Shown: positions 34,252 to 43,012 of the stretch, piece after piece
Layout: the number at the start of each line of letters is the position of its first letter
Numbering within the stretch: position 1 is the stretch's first letter
NCBI GenBank assembly: GCA_963702565.1
Contig: CAVPDE010000016.1
Coordinates: 62,001-126,000 of the forward strand
Length of the DNA: 64,000 nt
DNA from: CAVPDE01 sp963702565
Lineage (GTDB): Bacteria; Desulfobacterota; DSM-4660; Desulfatiglandales; HGW-15
Direction: 5' to 3'
Position numbers and translations under genes: made by a program
The notes under the pieces: generated by a model
What the model saw: the letters and a program-made list of their open reading frames with translations, nothing else
The model's database searches: none
Told to the model about the DNA's origin: nothing

Positions 34252-36680
34252 TGCAAATAAAACCGGCGTATCGTATCAGTCTGGGCCTAACTTTATTCAC
34301 CATGAGCTTGTTGCTAACGGCTGAGCTCATTGGTTTTTTCCCAGATCCCTATAAGCAGGTGCTCGAGATGAGAAAGAGAGTCTGCGAATCACTCGCCATC
34401 TTCTGTTCCTTGTCTCTTCAAAAAGGAGACCTCGAGGGGATCCGGACCACGATGCAGGTTCTTTCGCATAGAAATCCGGACATCCTCTCCACAGGTCTTA
34501 GGGACTTAGAGGGAACTCTTCTGATGGAAACCGGGGAACACAAAAACCATTGGAAGGATAAAGGGAGCGAGCTCTCAACAGGGACAAACATCCTGGTGCC
34601 TGTTTTCAAGAACGAGAGCCGATGGGGAACCTTTGAAGTTGGCTTCAAACCGGTGTATCCTGGAGGGGTTGCAGGGCTCTTGGCTTACCCCATTGTGAGA
34701 GTGGTTCTTTTCATCCTGCCCCTTGCCTTCCTCGGCTACTTCCTTTTGATGAAAAGGACGTTGCGATACCTCGACCCGAGTTCCGTTATTCCTGAAAGGG
34801 TGAAGTCTGCATTGGATGCCTTTGTGGAGGGTGTGGTGGTTTTAGACAAAAAGGAGCGAATCATTCTCGCGAACAAATCCTTTTCAGAGAAGATTGGCAA
34901 GCCTGCCGCGTCCTTAATCGGATGCAAGGCGTCAGAGTTAGAATGGATCAGCCCAAAATCTCAGGAGGCGCCCCGGGCATTACCGTGGCAACAAGTCATT
35001 CTTACCAACCAATCGCAATCCGGCGTTCCTTTGTCTTTTGCATCCGCTCCAGACGGGATTTGTAGGTTTATGGTCAGCGGCTCTCCTATCAAGGATGATG
35101 CGGGTGCCATCCGCGGTGCATTGGCCACGTTTGACGATATCACAGAATTGGAGGAGCGAAACGATCAGCTTCAGGAGATGTTCAAAGCGCTTCAAAAATC
35201 ACGCGATGAGGTGCGACGCCAGAACCAAGAGTTGCAGGTCATGGCGACACAAGATGCGTTGACAAAGTGTTTGAACCGTCGGTCGTTTTTCGAAAAGTTC
35301 GAGATAGAGTTCAACAGGTCACGGCGATACGGTATCGCTCTCTCCTGCATCATGATCGATGTCGACAAGTTCAAGGTCATCAACGATACCCATGGGCATC
35401 AGGCGGGCGATCAGGTCCTTCAAAGAATTGCGGATTGGATTCGGTCTGAGTTGAGGGGAAGCGATTTCCTCTGCCGCTACGGCGGAGAAGAATTCTGTGT
35501 CCTGCTTCCCCATGCGAACGCTGATGATAGTGCTAGGGCCGCGGATCGAATCCGAAATGCTGTATCCTCTCGCGAAATCTCTGGCATTAAGGTGACGGTC
35601 AGTCTTGGCATTTCATCCGCTGAATTCGGTGCTGTGGACCCGCAGGACTTGCTCGGTCAGGCGGATAAAGCCTTATATGCGGCCAAGAATTCAGGAAGAA
35701 ACGTGGCAATTCGTTGGGATATCTGTAAGGATTGGTTTTCCCACAAACATGCTGAAGTGACCGAAGAGCCCGCCAAAGAACAGAATCAAGATGGCGCATA
35801 CATTCCCTATCACGTTGTGAGTGCCTTGATGCTGGCACTGGCCCATCGAGATGTAGAGACTGCTGAACATTCACGTCAGGTGGCGGAATTCTGCGTGGCC
35901 GCCGCGCAGGACCTGATGTCTTTGAGTGATTGCTTTGTTTTGGAAGTTGCCGGACTGCTCCATGATATCGGTAAGCTGGGTGTTCCCGATTCCATTCTCT
36001 TGAAGCCAGGAGCCCTCACCAAGGAGGAAATGCAAATCATGGCCGAGCACAGGCTGAAGAGCGTCGAGGTCATCGCCTCCACGTTCCTGTCGCCCACTCT
36101 TGTTGAAATCGTTCAGTATAGCCAAGGCTGGTACGAAGGGACCGAGGACAATCCAGGACATCCAAAAGGAAAAGACATTCCTTTGGGTTCGAGAATCCTG
36201 AGCATCGCAGACGCTTTCAGCTCCATGGTGTCTCACCACTCTTATCGTGAAGCGAAACCCTTTGAGGAGGCCTTTGAGGAGTTGCGCCGTTTTGCCGGTA
36301 AGCAGTTCGACCCTGATCTTGTAGAGCATTTTATCGAGGTCATTCGCGCACGGGACGAGAGCAGGCAGCGGAGCACGCCAAGGGTCTTCAACGCAGTGAA
36401 ACTTGAAATCGGACAGGAAGTCGAGAAGCTTTTTGTAGCCGTGAATACATCTGCATTCGGGGCCCTAGGGACGATTGCTGATCGTCTTTTCGTCAAAGCC
36501 AATAAGCACGGGTTGGGACAGGTGGTGGCGGTCGCCCGGAAGATCCAAAAGGCAACCGAAGGAAAAGCGGATATCATCCAAATTCTTCGTCTCGCTTCTG
36601 AACTGACTGACGCTTGTTGCTCGCGAGAGATCTTTGGATTGCCGGACGGATCCTCTTCGGAAAAAGCCCGAGCTGCTTAA
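34248..36680 (+). CDS. Membrane PAS-GGDEF-HD(GYP-like) cyclic-di-GMP signalling protein
   Basis: 810 residues: TM helix 1 (about 10-31), periplasmic sensor (32-143), TM helix 2 (145-168), PAS domain (about 188-300), short coiled coil, diguanylate cyclase domain (about 338-500) with active-site GGEEF near 413 preceded by the inhibitory RxxD site RGSD five residues upstream, and an HD domain (about 525-700) with LLHDIGKLGVPDSIL. The HHExxDGxGYP part of HD-GYP phosphodiesterases is replaced by YSQGWYEG…PGHPKG, so that domain may be inactive or altered. ATGA overlap with the giant gene implies the two proteins work together. Likely makes, and perhaps degrades or senses, cyclic-di-GMP at the inner membrane. 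Confidence 0.9.
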   Translation: MMQIKPAYRISLGLTLFTMSLLLTAELIGFFPDPYKQVLEMRKRVCESLAIFCSLSLQKGDLEGIRTTMQVLSHRNPDILSTGLRDLEGTLLMETGEHKNHWKDKGSELSTGTNILVPVFKNESRWGTFEVGFKPVYPGGVAGLLAYPIVRVVLFILPLAFLGYFLLMKRTLRYLDPSSVIPERVKSALDAFVEGVVVLDKKERIILANKSFSEKIGKPAASLIGCKASELEWISPKSQEAPRALPWQQVILTNQSQSGVPLSFASAPDGICRFMVSGSPIKDDAGAIRGALATFDDITELEERNDQLQEMFKALQKSRDEVRRQNQELQVMATQDALTKCLNRRSFFEKFEIEFNRSRRYGIALSCIMIDVDKFKVINDTHGHQAGDQVLQRIADWIRSELRGSDFLCRYGGEEFCVLLPHANADDSARAADRIRNAVSSREISGIKVTVSLGISSAEFGAVDPQDLLGQADKALYAAKNSGRNVAIRWDICKDWFSHKHAEVTEEPAKEQNQDGAYIPYHVVSALMLALAHRDVETAEHSRQVAEFCVAAAQDLMSLSDCFVLEVAGLLHDIGKLGVPDSILLKPGALTKEEMQIMAEHRLKSVEVIASTFLSPTLVEIVQYSQGWYEGTEDNPGHPKGKDIPLGSRILSIADAFSSMVSHHSYREAKPFEEAFEELRRFAGKQFDPDLVEHFIEVIRARDESRQRSTPRVFNAVKLEIGQEVEKLFVAVNTSAFGALGTIADRLFVKANKHGLGQVVAVARKIQKATEGKADIIQILRLASELTDACCSREIFGLPDGSSSEKARAA

Positions 36681-36772
36681 GGTTTCCCACAGAAAACCCA
36701 TATCCCGCGTTTTCGTTGAAATCGGCAGGGAAGCTTGCCCTCGCTGCGCAACGTCCGGTTTAGGGGGGATTC

Positions 36773-37741
36773 ATGAGATCGAACACGGCTGACCGATTTT
36801 GCGGCAAGCTCAACAACTCACTGCGGCGGAGTGCACGCTCCGCCGGTGCGCCTTTTACCCTCTTCATCATAGCACTCATCATTCTGGCTATCGGCGGATC
36901 TCTCGCCTCATTCAAACCCGCCCTTTCCTATAACCGGAAAAGCTTTTTGTGGAAAGTCCAGTCGGATCGCTCGACCGTTTACCTGTTAGGCTCAATCCAT
37001 TTCTTGAAGGAAAATGTTTACCCGCTGAACCAAACTATTGAGAATGCCTATGAATCATCGGATAAGCTGGTGGTGGAAGCCAATATAAACGAAATCGGCA
37101 ACCTGAACCTCAACACGCTGGCGGACAGGGCCTTTTATAAGAATGATGACCACCTAGAAAAACATGTATCGGCGGAAACCTACCGTTTGATCAGGAAAGA
37201 AAGCAAAACCCTCGGCCTGCCGATCGAACTCATCCGCATGCAAAAGCCGTGGCTTCTAGCCCTCTCCTTTCAGGCCATGGAACTCGTGCGGCTAGGGTAT
37301 TCGCCCGAACATGGAGTGGACTACCACTTCCTGACAAGAGCCCAAGGAAAGAAAAAGATTCTGGAGCTCGAAAGTCTGGATGAGCAGCTGAGACTCCTCT
37401 CCGGCTTCTCCGACAGGGAACAAGAACAATTCCTCATTTACACTCTCGAAACCTTGAGTTCCATGGACCGCCAGGTAGGAAACATGGTTCGAGCGTGGAC
37501 GTTCGGAGATGCACAGGCCATGGAATCCGCCCTGTCGGATGCTCTGCCGCCGGACCCCTCTTTAGCACCGATCGTGCAGAAACTCTTCGATGACCGAAAC
37601 CTAAAGATGACTTCGAAAATCGAGGGATACCTCAACTCGAATGGGAGCTATTTCGTCATCGTCGGTGCCGGCCATCTGGTCGGCACCAGAGGCATTGTCG
37701 AGCTCCTCAAGAGCAGAGGTTATGTAGTAGAGCAGCTCTGA
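36773..37741 (+). CDS. TraB/GumN family protein
   Basis: 322 residues with an N-terminal membrane anchor (about 24-42) and the two family signatures: LLGSIHFLKENVYPL near 73-88, with VVEANI shortly after, and VIVGAGHLVGTRGIVELLKS near 295-315. The fold resembles erythromycin esterase/Tiki proteins with conserved GxxH and Glu, suggesting a peptidase-like role outside the cytoplasm. It lies 92 bases downstream of the GGDEF gene on the same strand, so it may belong to the giant-protein operon. Confidence 0.85.
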   Translation: MRSNTADRFCGKLNNSLRRSARSAGAPFTLFIIALIILAIGGSLASFKPALSYNRKSFLWKVQSDRSTVYLLGSIHFLKENVYPLNQTIENAYESSDKLVVEANINEIGNLNLNTLADRAFYKNDDHLEKHVSAETYRLIRKESKTLGLPIELIRMQKPWLLALSFQAMELVRLGYSPEHGVDYHFLTRAQGKKKILELESLDEQLRLLSGFSDREQEQFLIYTLETLSSMDRQVGNMVRAWTFGDAQAMESALSDALPPDPSLAPIVQKLFDDRNLKMTSKIEGYLNSNGSYFVIVGAGHLVGTRGIVELLKSRGYVVEQL

Positions 37742-37799
37742 TTATGCCGTGTCCGGTCAAGATCTCATGGGTTGGCAGCTGACCAGAAGCGTTTTGGCA

Positions 37800-38093
37800 T
37801 TATTTCTTTGGGCCTTGGACCGCATTCAGATAGGCGGCGATTGACTTGACATCAGCGTCGGATATTTTGTCCGGCGCCTTTTTCTGCATGCGGGTCACTG
37901 TATCGCCCCATTCTGCCGGGGTCTTGTTCTTTCCCAACGGCCGGTCGATGCCGTGGCACAAGGAACACTTCGCTTCGAAAAGAGCCTTGGCGGGTTTTAG
38001 CGCCGGGTCGGCAGGTTCAGGCGCAACCGCTGGTCCCGAAGCGCACGCCACGAAAAATAGGGCGACAACAAACACCATAAACATTTCTTTCAT
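37800..38093 (-). CDS. Small c-type cytochrome lipoprotein
   Basis: 97 residues starting at ATG 38093, just after GAGGAG/GGAGAACTCCTC. The signal peptide ends in a lipobox (FFVAC, Cys about 16). One haem motif CSLCHG lies near residue 43, with the distal Met candidate in TRMQKK near 68. A C-terminal helix IAAYLNAVQG is typical of monohaem class I cytochromes. Probably a membrane-tethered periplasmic electron carrier. The in-frame extension to 38201 has no ribosome site. Confidence 0.88.
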   Translation of the reverse strand: MKEMFMVFVVALFFVACASGPAVAPEPADPALKPAKALFEAKCSLCHGIDRPLGKNKTPAEWGDTVTRMQKKAPDKISDADVKSIAAYLNAVQGPKK

Positions 38094-38161
38094 GAGGAGT
38101 TCTCCTTTCTTTGTCAGCTGCCGCTTGAATAACAACACCCTTATCTTTTCATTCCGGGGCA

Positions 38162-38191
38162 AGAATATCAAATCAAGCGCTGCAAGGTCAA
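38162..38191 (-). promoter_or_regulatory. Probable promoter of the cytochrome c lipoprotein gene
   Basis: Minus strand: TTGACC (38186-38191), 18-base spacer, TATTCT (38162-38167). The predicted start of transcription is about 60 bases before the ATG at 38093. Confidence 0.5.
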
Positions 38192-38372
38192 TTGTTGACA
38201 AGATTTCCTGTTACCCCATCAAAGCACACTGGATCAAGTTTTCCCTCGCCCCCTTTTCAGCCCCCTTTTCAGAGGTGGACATGCCTGGTCTACTCTGGCA
38301 AAATACAGGATTGCATTCACCGTGTCTCATAAGTAGGTCATCAATAGTGCTTCAACTCCTTTCTGGAGGTTT

Positions 38373-40004
38373 ATGTCTTCCTTTGACGGCATCTTTGTCA
38401 TTCCCTACCCCTTTTCGGACCACCCCTCTTTTCCTGAAGGGATCTTGCGAAAAGCTCTGGAGGTCGAAGGCTACCGAATCGGCGTCATTGAAACGCCCTT
38501 CTGGCAGGAAAAGGAATCCTTCGCCGCTCTCGGCAAGCCAAGACTGTTCTTTGCGGTCATCTCAGGGCCTGTGGACTCTGTGGTGCTGAACTATACGTCT
38601 TCACGCAAAAGGCGGAGGGAGGATCTCTATCAGTTCGAAGGAAAGGCTTACTTTCCCGGTTACCCGCCTTCCATCAAATACAAGATCAGGCCGGACCGAA
38701 CCACCATCGTGTTCACGAACAGGCTCAAAGAGCTTTTTCATGATGTGCCCATTGTCATCGGAGGTCTTGAAGCCACGCTGCGCTGTTTCGCACACTTTGA
38801 TTTTCAGCAGGATAAAATCAGACGTTCCATTCTGCTTGATTCCAAGGCGGATCTGATGGTCACGGGAATGGGGGAAAAGCAGTTGGTCCGCATTGCCCGC
38901 GCCCTTGAATCTGGACGCCCTTGTGACACGCTCACACTCCCAGGGACAGCGAGCGTCACAAAGGATATCCCTGAACAAGGCCGCTTTGTGGAACTTCCCT
39001 CTTTTGAAGCCGTCCTTGAGGACAGGAAAAAGCTGCTGGAGGCTCATCTGATTCTGGAACGGGGGTTGCTTGAAGGAAAGGGCATTGTGCAGAAACACGG
39101 AGACCGATACGTGGTTCAGCAGCCCGAGGAGTCCTATGCACCCTCCGACCTCGATGCTGTTTATGACCAGCCTTACTCCCGCATGCATTTGAAAGGGGAT
39201 GATTACACTCCCGCGCTTCGGATGAACCTTTTCTCCGTAACCTCTCACCGCGGCTGCGGGGGCGGCTGTTCCTTCTGCTCCATCCAAGTCCATCAAGGGA
39301 AGACAGTGATTTCCCGCTCGCTGGAATCCATCACAAACGAAATCCGAAGTCTCACGCGGCACCAGGAATGGAAAGGCTTCATTTCAGACATCGGCGGAGC
39401 CACGGCCGAGATGTACGGGAACGATTGTGAGACAGAGGCATGCCTCAAGCTTTCTTGCCTTTACCCGGAAAGGTGCCGCATGTTTTCTCCCGGAGAAAAA
39501 TATTTAGAGCTACTGCGAGAATGCAAAAAACTTCCTGGTGTCAAAAAGATATTTCTGGGATCGGGCATCCGGTATGACGTGCTGCTGCACAACCCCGAAT
39601 TGCTGGAAGAGATCATGCTTTACCACTCAGGCAGATTCCTTCGTATTGCACCTGAGCACACGGAGGACCCTGTTCTCAACCTGATGAGAAAACCACCCTT
39701 CAGAACCCTTGAGTCCTTTGTGAGCCTTTTCAACTCCATCAACAGAAAGCTGAAGCGAAAAATCGAACTGGCGCCTTACCTCATCGTTGGCCATCCCGGA
39801 GAGAATCGGGCTCATGTGGTGGAGATGAAGAAGAAGCTCAAATCCCTGGGAAGGAAATCTACTGATGTGCAGATTTTTACCCCCACCCCCGGCACCCTTT
39901 CAACAGCCATGTATTACGCGGAGCGCGACTCTTCATTCAAACCCATCCCTGTTCAGAGAGCCATCAGCGAGCTCATGGAGCGCAAAAAACTCCTGAGTGC
40001 CTAG
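38373..40004 (+). CDS. YgiQ family radical SAM protein (UPF0313)
   Basis: 543 residues. The N-terminal UPF0313 domain (MSSFDGIFVIPYPFSDHPSF) is followed by a radical SAM core with the [4Fe-4S] motif HRGCGGGCSFCSI (Cys near 294, 298 and 301). The spacing CxxxCxxC is canonical, and SDIGGATAEMYGND near 335-350 is the family signature. The natural reaction of this family is not established. The ATG is preceded by CTGGAGG. It stands alone between the cytochrome lipoprotein and the convergent isochorismatase gene. Confidence 0.93.
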   Translation: MSSFDGIFVIPYPFSDHPSFPEGILRKALEVEGYRIGVIETPFWQEKESFAALGKPRLFFAVISGPVDSVVLNYTSSRKRRREDLYQFEGKAYFPGYPPSIKYKIRPDRTTIVFTNRLKELFHDVPIVIGGLEATLRCFAHFDFQQDKIRRSILLDSKADLMVTGMGEKQLVRIARALESGRPCDTLTLPGTASVTKDIPEQGRFVELPSFEAVLEDRKKLLEAHLILERGLLEGKGIVQKHGDRYVVQQPEESYAPSDLDAVYDQPYSRMHLKGDDYTPALRMNLFSVTSHRGCGGGCSFCSIQVHQGKTVISRSLESITNEIRSLTRHQEWKGFISDIGGATAEMYGNDCETEACLKLSCLYPERCRMFSPGEKYLELLRECKKLPGVKKIFLGSGIRYDVLLHNPELLEEIMLYHSGRFLRIAPEHTEDPVLNLMRKPPFRTLESFVSLFNSINRKLKRKIELAPYLIVGHPGENRAHVVEMKKKLKSLGRKSTDVQIFTPTPGTLSTAMYYAERDSSFKPIPVQRAISELMERKKLLSA

Positions 40005-40026
40005 AAAAATCGCTTTTGAGTAAGAT

Positions 40027-40707
40027 CTATAGGCGTGTCAAGTAATCAAGTGCCGTATTGCTGGATATGACGTCGCAGTACTTCATCCACAGATCCAGAA
40101 GGGCGACTTTGTGGGAAGCGCTGATGCGGTCGTAGACGCAGTCCTCGACGACAGCCACGTCAAAGTTGCGGCTGATGGCATCCACGCAGGTGGCACGGAC
40201 GCAGCCGCCCGTGGTGCCGCCTGCCACGATCAGCGTGTCCACCTTGAGCTTGATGAGGACACTCAGGAGGACAGTCCCGTAGAAGGCGCTGGCGTAACTC
40301 TTGTCGATGACAAAATCCCCTTCCTGGGGAGCGATCGCCTCGACAATGGACGTTCCTTTGGATCCTTCCAGGTACTGGGAAGGGCTTCGATCTGCTTTTG
40401 CTGCAAAACCGTCAAAGGCAATGCTCTTCTGGACCTGGCGAGTGTAAACGATAGGCCGATTCTTTTCCCGGAATGCTTGGATCAGCGGCTTGATGCGTTC
40501 CATGGCCCGCCAGGCCGATTCACCCACGCCCGAGGGCCACTCCTGAATCTGTTCGAGGATGGGTTTGTCTCCACCCGCGTAGTTGTACTGGGGATCAATG
40601 ATGAGCAACGCAGGGCGCTCGCCAAGCCCGCGCGGCTTTCCGTATCCGCCGCGGCGGATCACCTCGCGGTCGGTAGGTGTGAGGATGTCGTCCCAGACAG
40701 GCATCAT
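40027..40707 (-). CDS. Isochorismatase-family cysteine hydrolase (N-carbamoylsarcosine amidase-like)
   Basis: 226 residues with the three catalytic positions of the family: Asp in ALLIIDPQYNY near 33, Lys in FVIDKSYASAF near 140, Cys in VAGGTTGGCVRATCVDAIS near 175. The TTGGCVRAT segment resembles N-carbamoylsarcosine or maleamate amidohydrolases more than true isochorismatases. It lies 6 bases after the MmgE/PrpD gene, so it is probably the last gene of the catabolic locus, hydrolysing an amide or carbamoyl intermediate. Confidence 0.87.
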   Translation of the reverse strand: MMPVWDDILTPTDREVIRRGGYGKPRGLGERPALLIIDPQYNYAGGDKPILEQIQEWPSGVGESAWRAMERIKPLIQAFREKNRPIVYTRQVQKSIAFDGFAAKADRSPSQYLEGSKGTSIVEAIAPQEGDFVIDKSYASAFYGTVLLSVLIKLKVDTLIVAGGTTGGCVRATCVDAISRNFDVAVVEDCVYDRISASHKVALLDLWMKYCDVISSNTALDYLTRL

Positions 40708-40713
40708 ATCCCT

Positions 40714-42063
40714 CTACCCAAGGGGTGCGATGAGAGAAGTGACCTGATTGATGTCCTTCACCTTGTCCACGTCCATAACCTGAGAGCGGATCTGCTTGGC
40801 TCTCGCACGACCCCAGACAGGCTCGGCAAGAGAGAAATATTTTTTCTCCAGGTCCGCAGGTCCGTAAGGATCTTCAAAGTCGCCTTTGTTCATGGTCACT
40901 TCGGCTTCGAGCTTCTCACCGCTCTTCAGAGTGACTCTGACCCGCGAGGGTCTTCGTGACGGCATCATGGCCGTAAGCTTCGGATCCTCCTTCACCTCCA
41001 CTTTTTTCGCCAGAGCCTGGACCGCATCACTACGAACGGCCTCCGGTGTGAAACAAGTCACATCCGTCCGGCCATGCACAAGGAGAGTGGCCACGGCAAA
41101 GGGAATCGAGAACTTGGCAGCCAGCATGTTCTGGGGATTGCGGTCGCACAGCTGGGCGGCAAGAGAATAGGTCTCTACATCCACGGATTCGATTTCACCC
41201 GCCTTGAGCGGTTTCCGCGCCAGAATTCTTTCCAGGGCATCCAGAGTGCCGTGGTTGTACCGGCAGCAGGCGTGCATCTTGAAGTAGTTGCGAGCGATCT
41301 CGAAACGTTTCCCCAACTCGTCGGTCATCACTTCAGGGTTGAAGGTGTCGGAAACCACAGAGCCATAAACCGTTTTCAGGCCATCGGCTTCACCGGTGAA
41401 TCCTGACTGGACGAGCTGATGGCTGAGAACCCCCATGAAGTTGCTCATTCCGGAGTACACATTCCGGACGGTTCCACCTTCGAGCATTGTCTTCCTGCTT
41501 GTGGCAAGACCAAGGGAAGAGCTCACGTTGATCATCTCCTTCATCGCTCCTTCGCCGTAGCCCATGAGCTTTCCCACTGCGACAGCGGCTCCCACGGTTC
41601 CCCATGTGCCGTGGGGATGCATGGACATTCTGATCTTGCACGCGATCCCGATGCGCGTTCCTATTTCGTACCCGAGGACCAGCGCGGTCAATAGATCCTG
41701 GCCCGACAAACGCCCTTCTTCTGCAATGGCGAGCGCCGCAGGGACCACATGAATGCCGGGATGGCCCCGACCGAATTGATTGCCTTCATCCAGTTCAAGA
41801 AAGGTGCCTGCCGTGCCGTTGATCAATGCAGCCTTTGAAGGCTCCGTTCGTGTGCCTGATCCGATAAGCGATGCGACCGGCCTGGCTTTGGGATCCACAA
41901 GGCGCTTGGCGAGGCCTTTCACTTCATCTTCCTGAGCCCCTGCCGCAATAACGGACAAGGTGTCGGCCAGCACTTCCTTTGCCCGCATTAAAACGGATTG
42001 AGGAAGATCATTGAAATCCGTTCGGCAAACATAGGAAACGAGTTTATCGAGATATTCCGGCAT
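40714..42063 (-). CDS. MmgE/PrpD family protein, copy 2
   Basis: 449 residues from ATG 42063. The family includes 2-methylcitrate dehydratase PrpD, cis-aconitate decarboxylase and iminodisuccinate epimerase. Typical elements: VLADTLSVIAAG near 30, GTAGTFLELDEGNQFGRGHPG near 80-100, LVLGYEIGTRIG near 125, and KMHACCRYNHGTLDAL near 265-280. Upstream codons to 42189 lie in a repeat (TTCCGGCTTCCGCCGGAATG) and are not coding. A paralogue with different details lies at 48458-49840. The reaction cannot be assigned. Confidence 0.86.
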   Translation of the reverse strand: MPEYLDKLVSYVCRTDFNDLPQSVLMRAKEVLADTLSVIAAGAQEDEVKGLAKRLVDPKARPVASLIGSGTRTEPSKAALINGTAGTFLELDEGNQFGRGHPGIHVVPAALAIAEEGRLSGQDLLTALVLGYEIGTRIGIACKIRMSMHPHGTWGTVGAAVAVGKLMGYGEGAMKEMINVSSSLGLATSRKTMLEGGTVRNVYSGMSNFMGVLSHQLVQSGFTGEADGLKTVYGSVVSDTFNPEVMTDELGKRFEIARNYFKMHACCRYNHGTLDALERILARKPLKAGEIESVDVETYSLAAQLCDRNPQNMLAAKFSIPFAVATLLVHGRTDVTCFTPEAVRSDAVQALAKKVEVKEDPKLTAMMPSRRPSRVRVTLKSGEKLEAEVTMNKGDFEDPYGPADLEKKYFSLAEPVWGRARAKQIRSQVMDVDKVKDINQVTSLIAPLG

Positions 42064-42114
42064 GACTATACTCCATGAAACCGAATCGCAATAGGCGGAA
42101 GTCCGAAACAAAGG

Positions 42115-42160
42115 AACTCTGGATTCCGGCTTCCGCCGGAATGACGTAATGCACGTCATC
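42115..42160. repeat. GGATTCCGGCTTCCGCCGGAAT-type repeat
   Basis: Compact hairpin TTCCGGCttcCGCCGGAA followed by GACGT-aatgc-ACGTC. This is a widespread type of intergenic repeat in proteobacterial genomes. It lies in the 244-base gap between livF and the MmgE/PrpD gene. Confidence 0.65.
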
Positions 42161-42275
42161 CAGCAGAGAACGAAGCCAGAACGATTCACGAGTTATTGTT
42201 TCAACAATGGTTTGGGCTCAGGGTTTGCCTTTCGCCCATCATTCCATAATTCCGACATTTCCATGCCTTCCGGTT

Positions 42276-42310
42276 TTCCAACACTCCAGTACTCCAATAC
42301 TCCATCCCTA
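42276..42310. repeat. One-armed TACTCC repeat ending at the livF stop
   Basis: ACACTCCAGTACTCCAATAC followed by TCCATCCC repeats the word of the dyad at 3598-3677, but only one arm is present. It ends at the stop codon of livF. Confidence 0.6.
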
Positions 42311-43012
42311 CAATCCTAGATACACTTTCTTCACATGTGGGTTGTCGAGGAGATCTCCTCCCTTGCCGGACAGGGCAATCCGGCCCTGTTCGAGCACAAA
42401 TCCGCGGGTGGAAAGAGAAAGCGCCTGCGAAACATTTTGCTCCACCAGGAGGAGCATGACCCCTTCTTTGTTGATCTTGTCGATGACGCCGAAAATTTCA
42501 TCCACCACGATCGGTGCAAGCCCGAGCGACGGTTCATCGAGAATCAGCAATTTAGGCTTGGCCATCAGTCCCCGGCCGATCGCCAGCATTTGCTGCTCCC
42601 CGCCGGAGAGCGTACCGCCCAACTGTTTCTTTCGTTTCTCCAGCACAGGGAAAAGGGTGAAGACGAAGGCCATGCTCTCCTGACGCAACGCTTTAGGACC
42701 CTTCAGGTAAGAACCCATTTCCAGGTTCTCCCTCACGGTCAGGGTCGGGAAGAGCTTGCGGCCCTCAGGGACCTGGACCAGTCCCATCTCCACGCGGTCA
42801 TAGGATTCCACTCGGGTGATATCCTCGTCCATGAACACCACCTGACCGCGGCTGACCGGCAGAATTCCCGAAACGGCGCTGACCGTGGTCGTCTTTCCGG
42901 CTCCATTGCTCCCCAGAAGTGAAACGATCTCCTTCTCCTGGATGTCAAAGGACACCTTCCGCAGAATCTGAACCTGACCGTAGGAGACGTCTATGTCGTT
43001 GACCCTAAGCAA
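42308..43012 (-). CDS. livF: Branched-chain amino acid-type ABC transporter ATPase LivF
   Basis: 234-residue ATPase. Walker A GSNGAGKTTT near 35-44, signature LSGGEQQMLAIGRGL near 135-150, Walker B LLILDEPSLGL near 155-165 and the switch His region VEQNV near 190. TTG start with AAGGAG 7 bases upstream, inside the end of livG (22-base overlap). Cytoplasmic energy subunit of the livKHMGF importer. The ligand is some small carboxylate or amino acid. Confidence 0.95.
   Translation of the reverse strand: MLRVNDIDVSYGQVQILRKVSFDIQEKEIVSLLGSNGAGKTTTVSAVSGILPVSRGQVVFMDEDITRVESYDRVEMGLVQVPEGRKLFPTLTVRENLEMGSYLKGPKALRQESMAFVFTLFPVLEKRKKQLGGTLSGGEQQMLAIGRGLMAKPKLLILDEPSLGLAPIVVDEIFGVIDKINKEGVMLLLVEQNVSQALSLSTRGFVLEQGRIALSGKGGDLLDNPHVKKVYLGL

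Noticed and set aside
42064..42189. N-terminal extension of the MmgE/PrpD copy 2 reading frame
   Set aside because: The extra codons run through a palindromic repeat and lack a ribosome site; the ATG at 42063 matches the family start.
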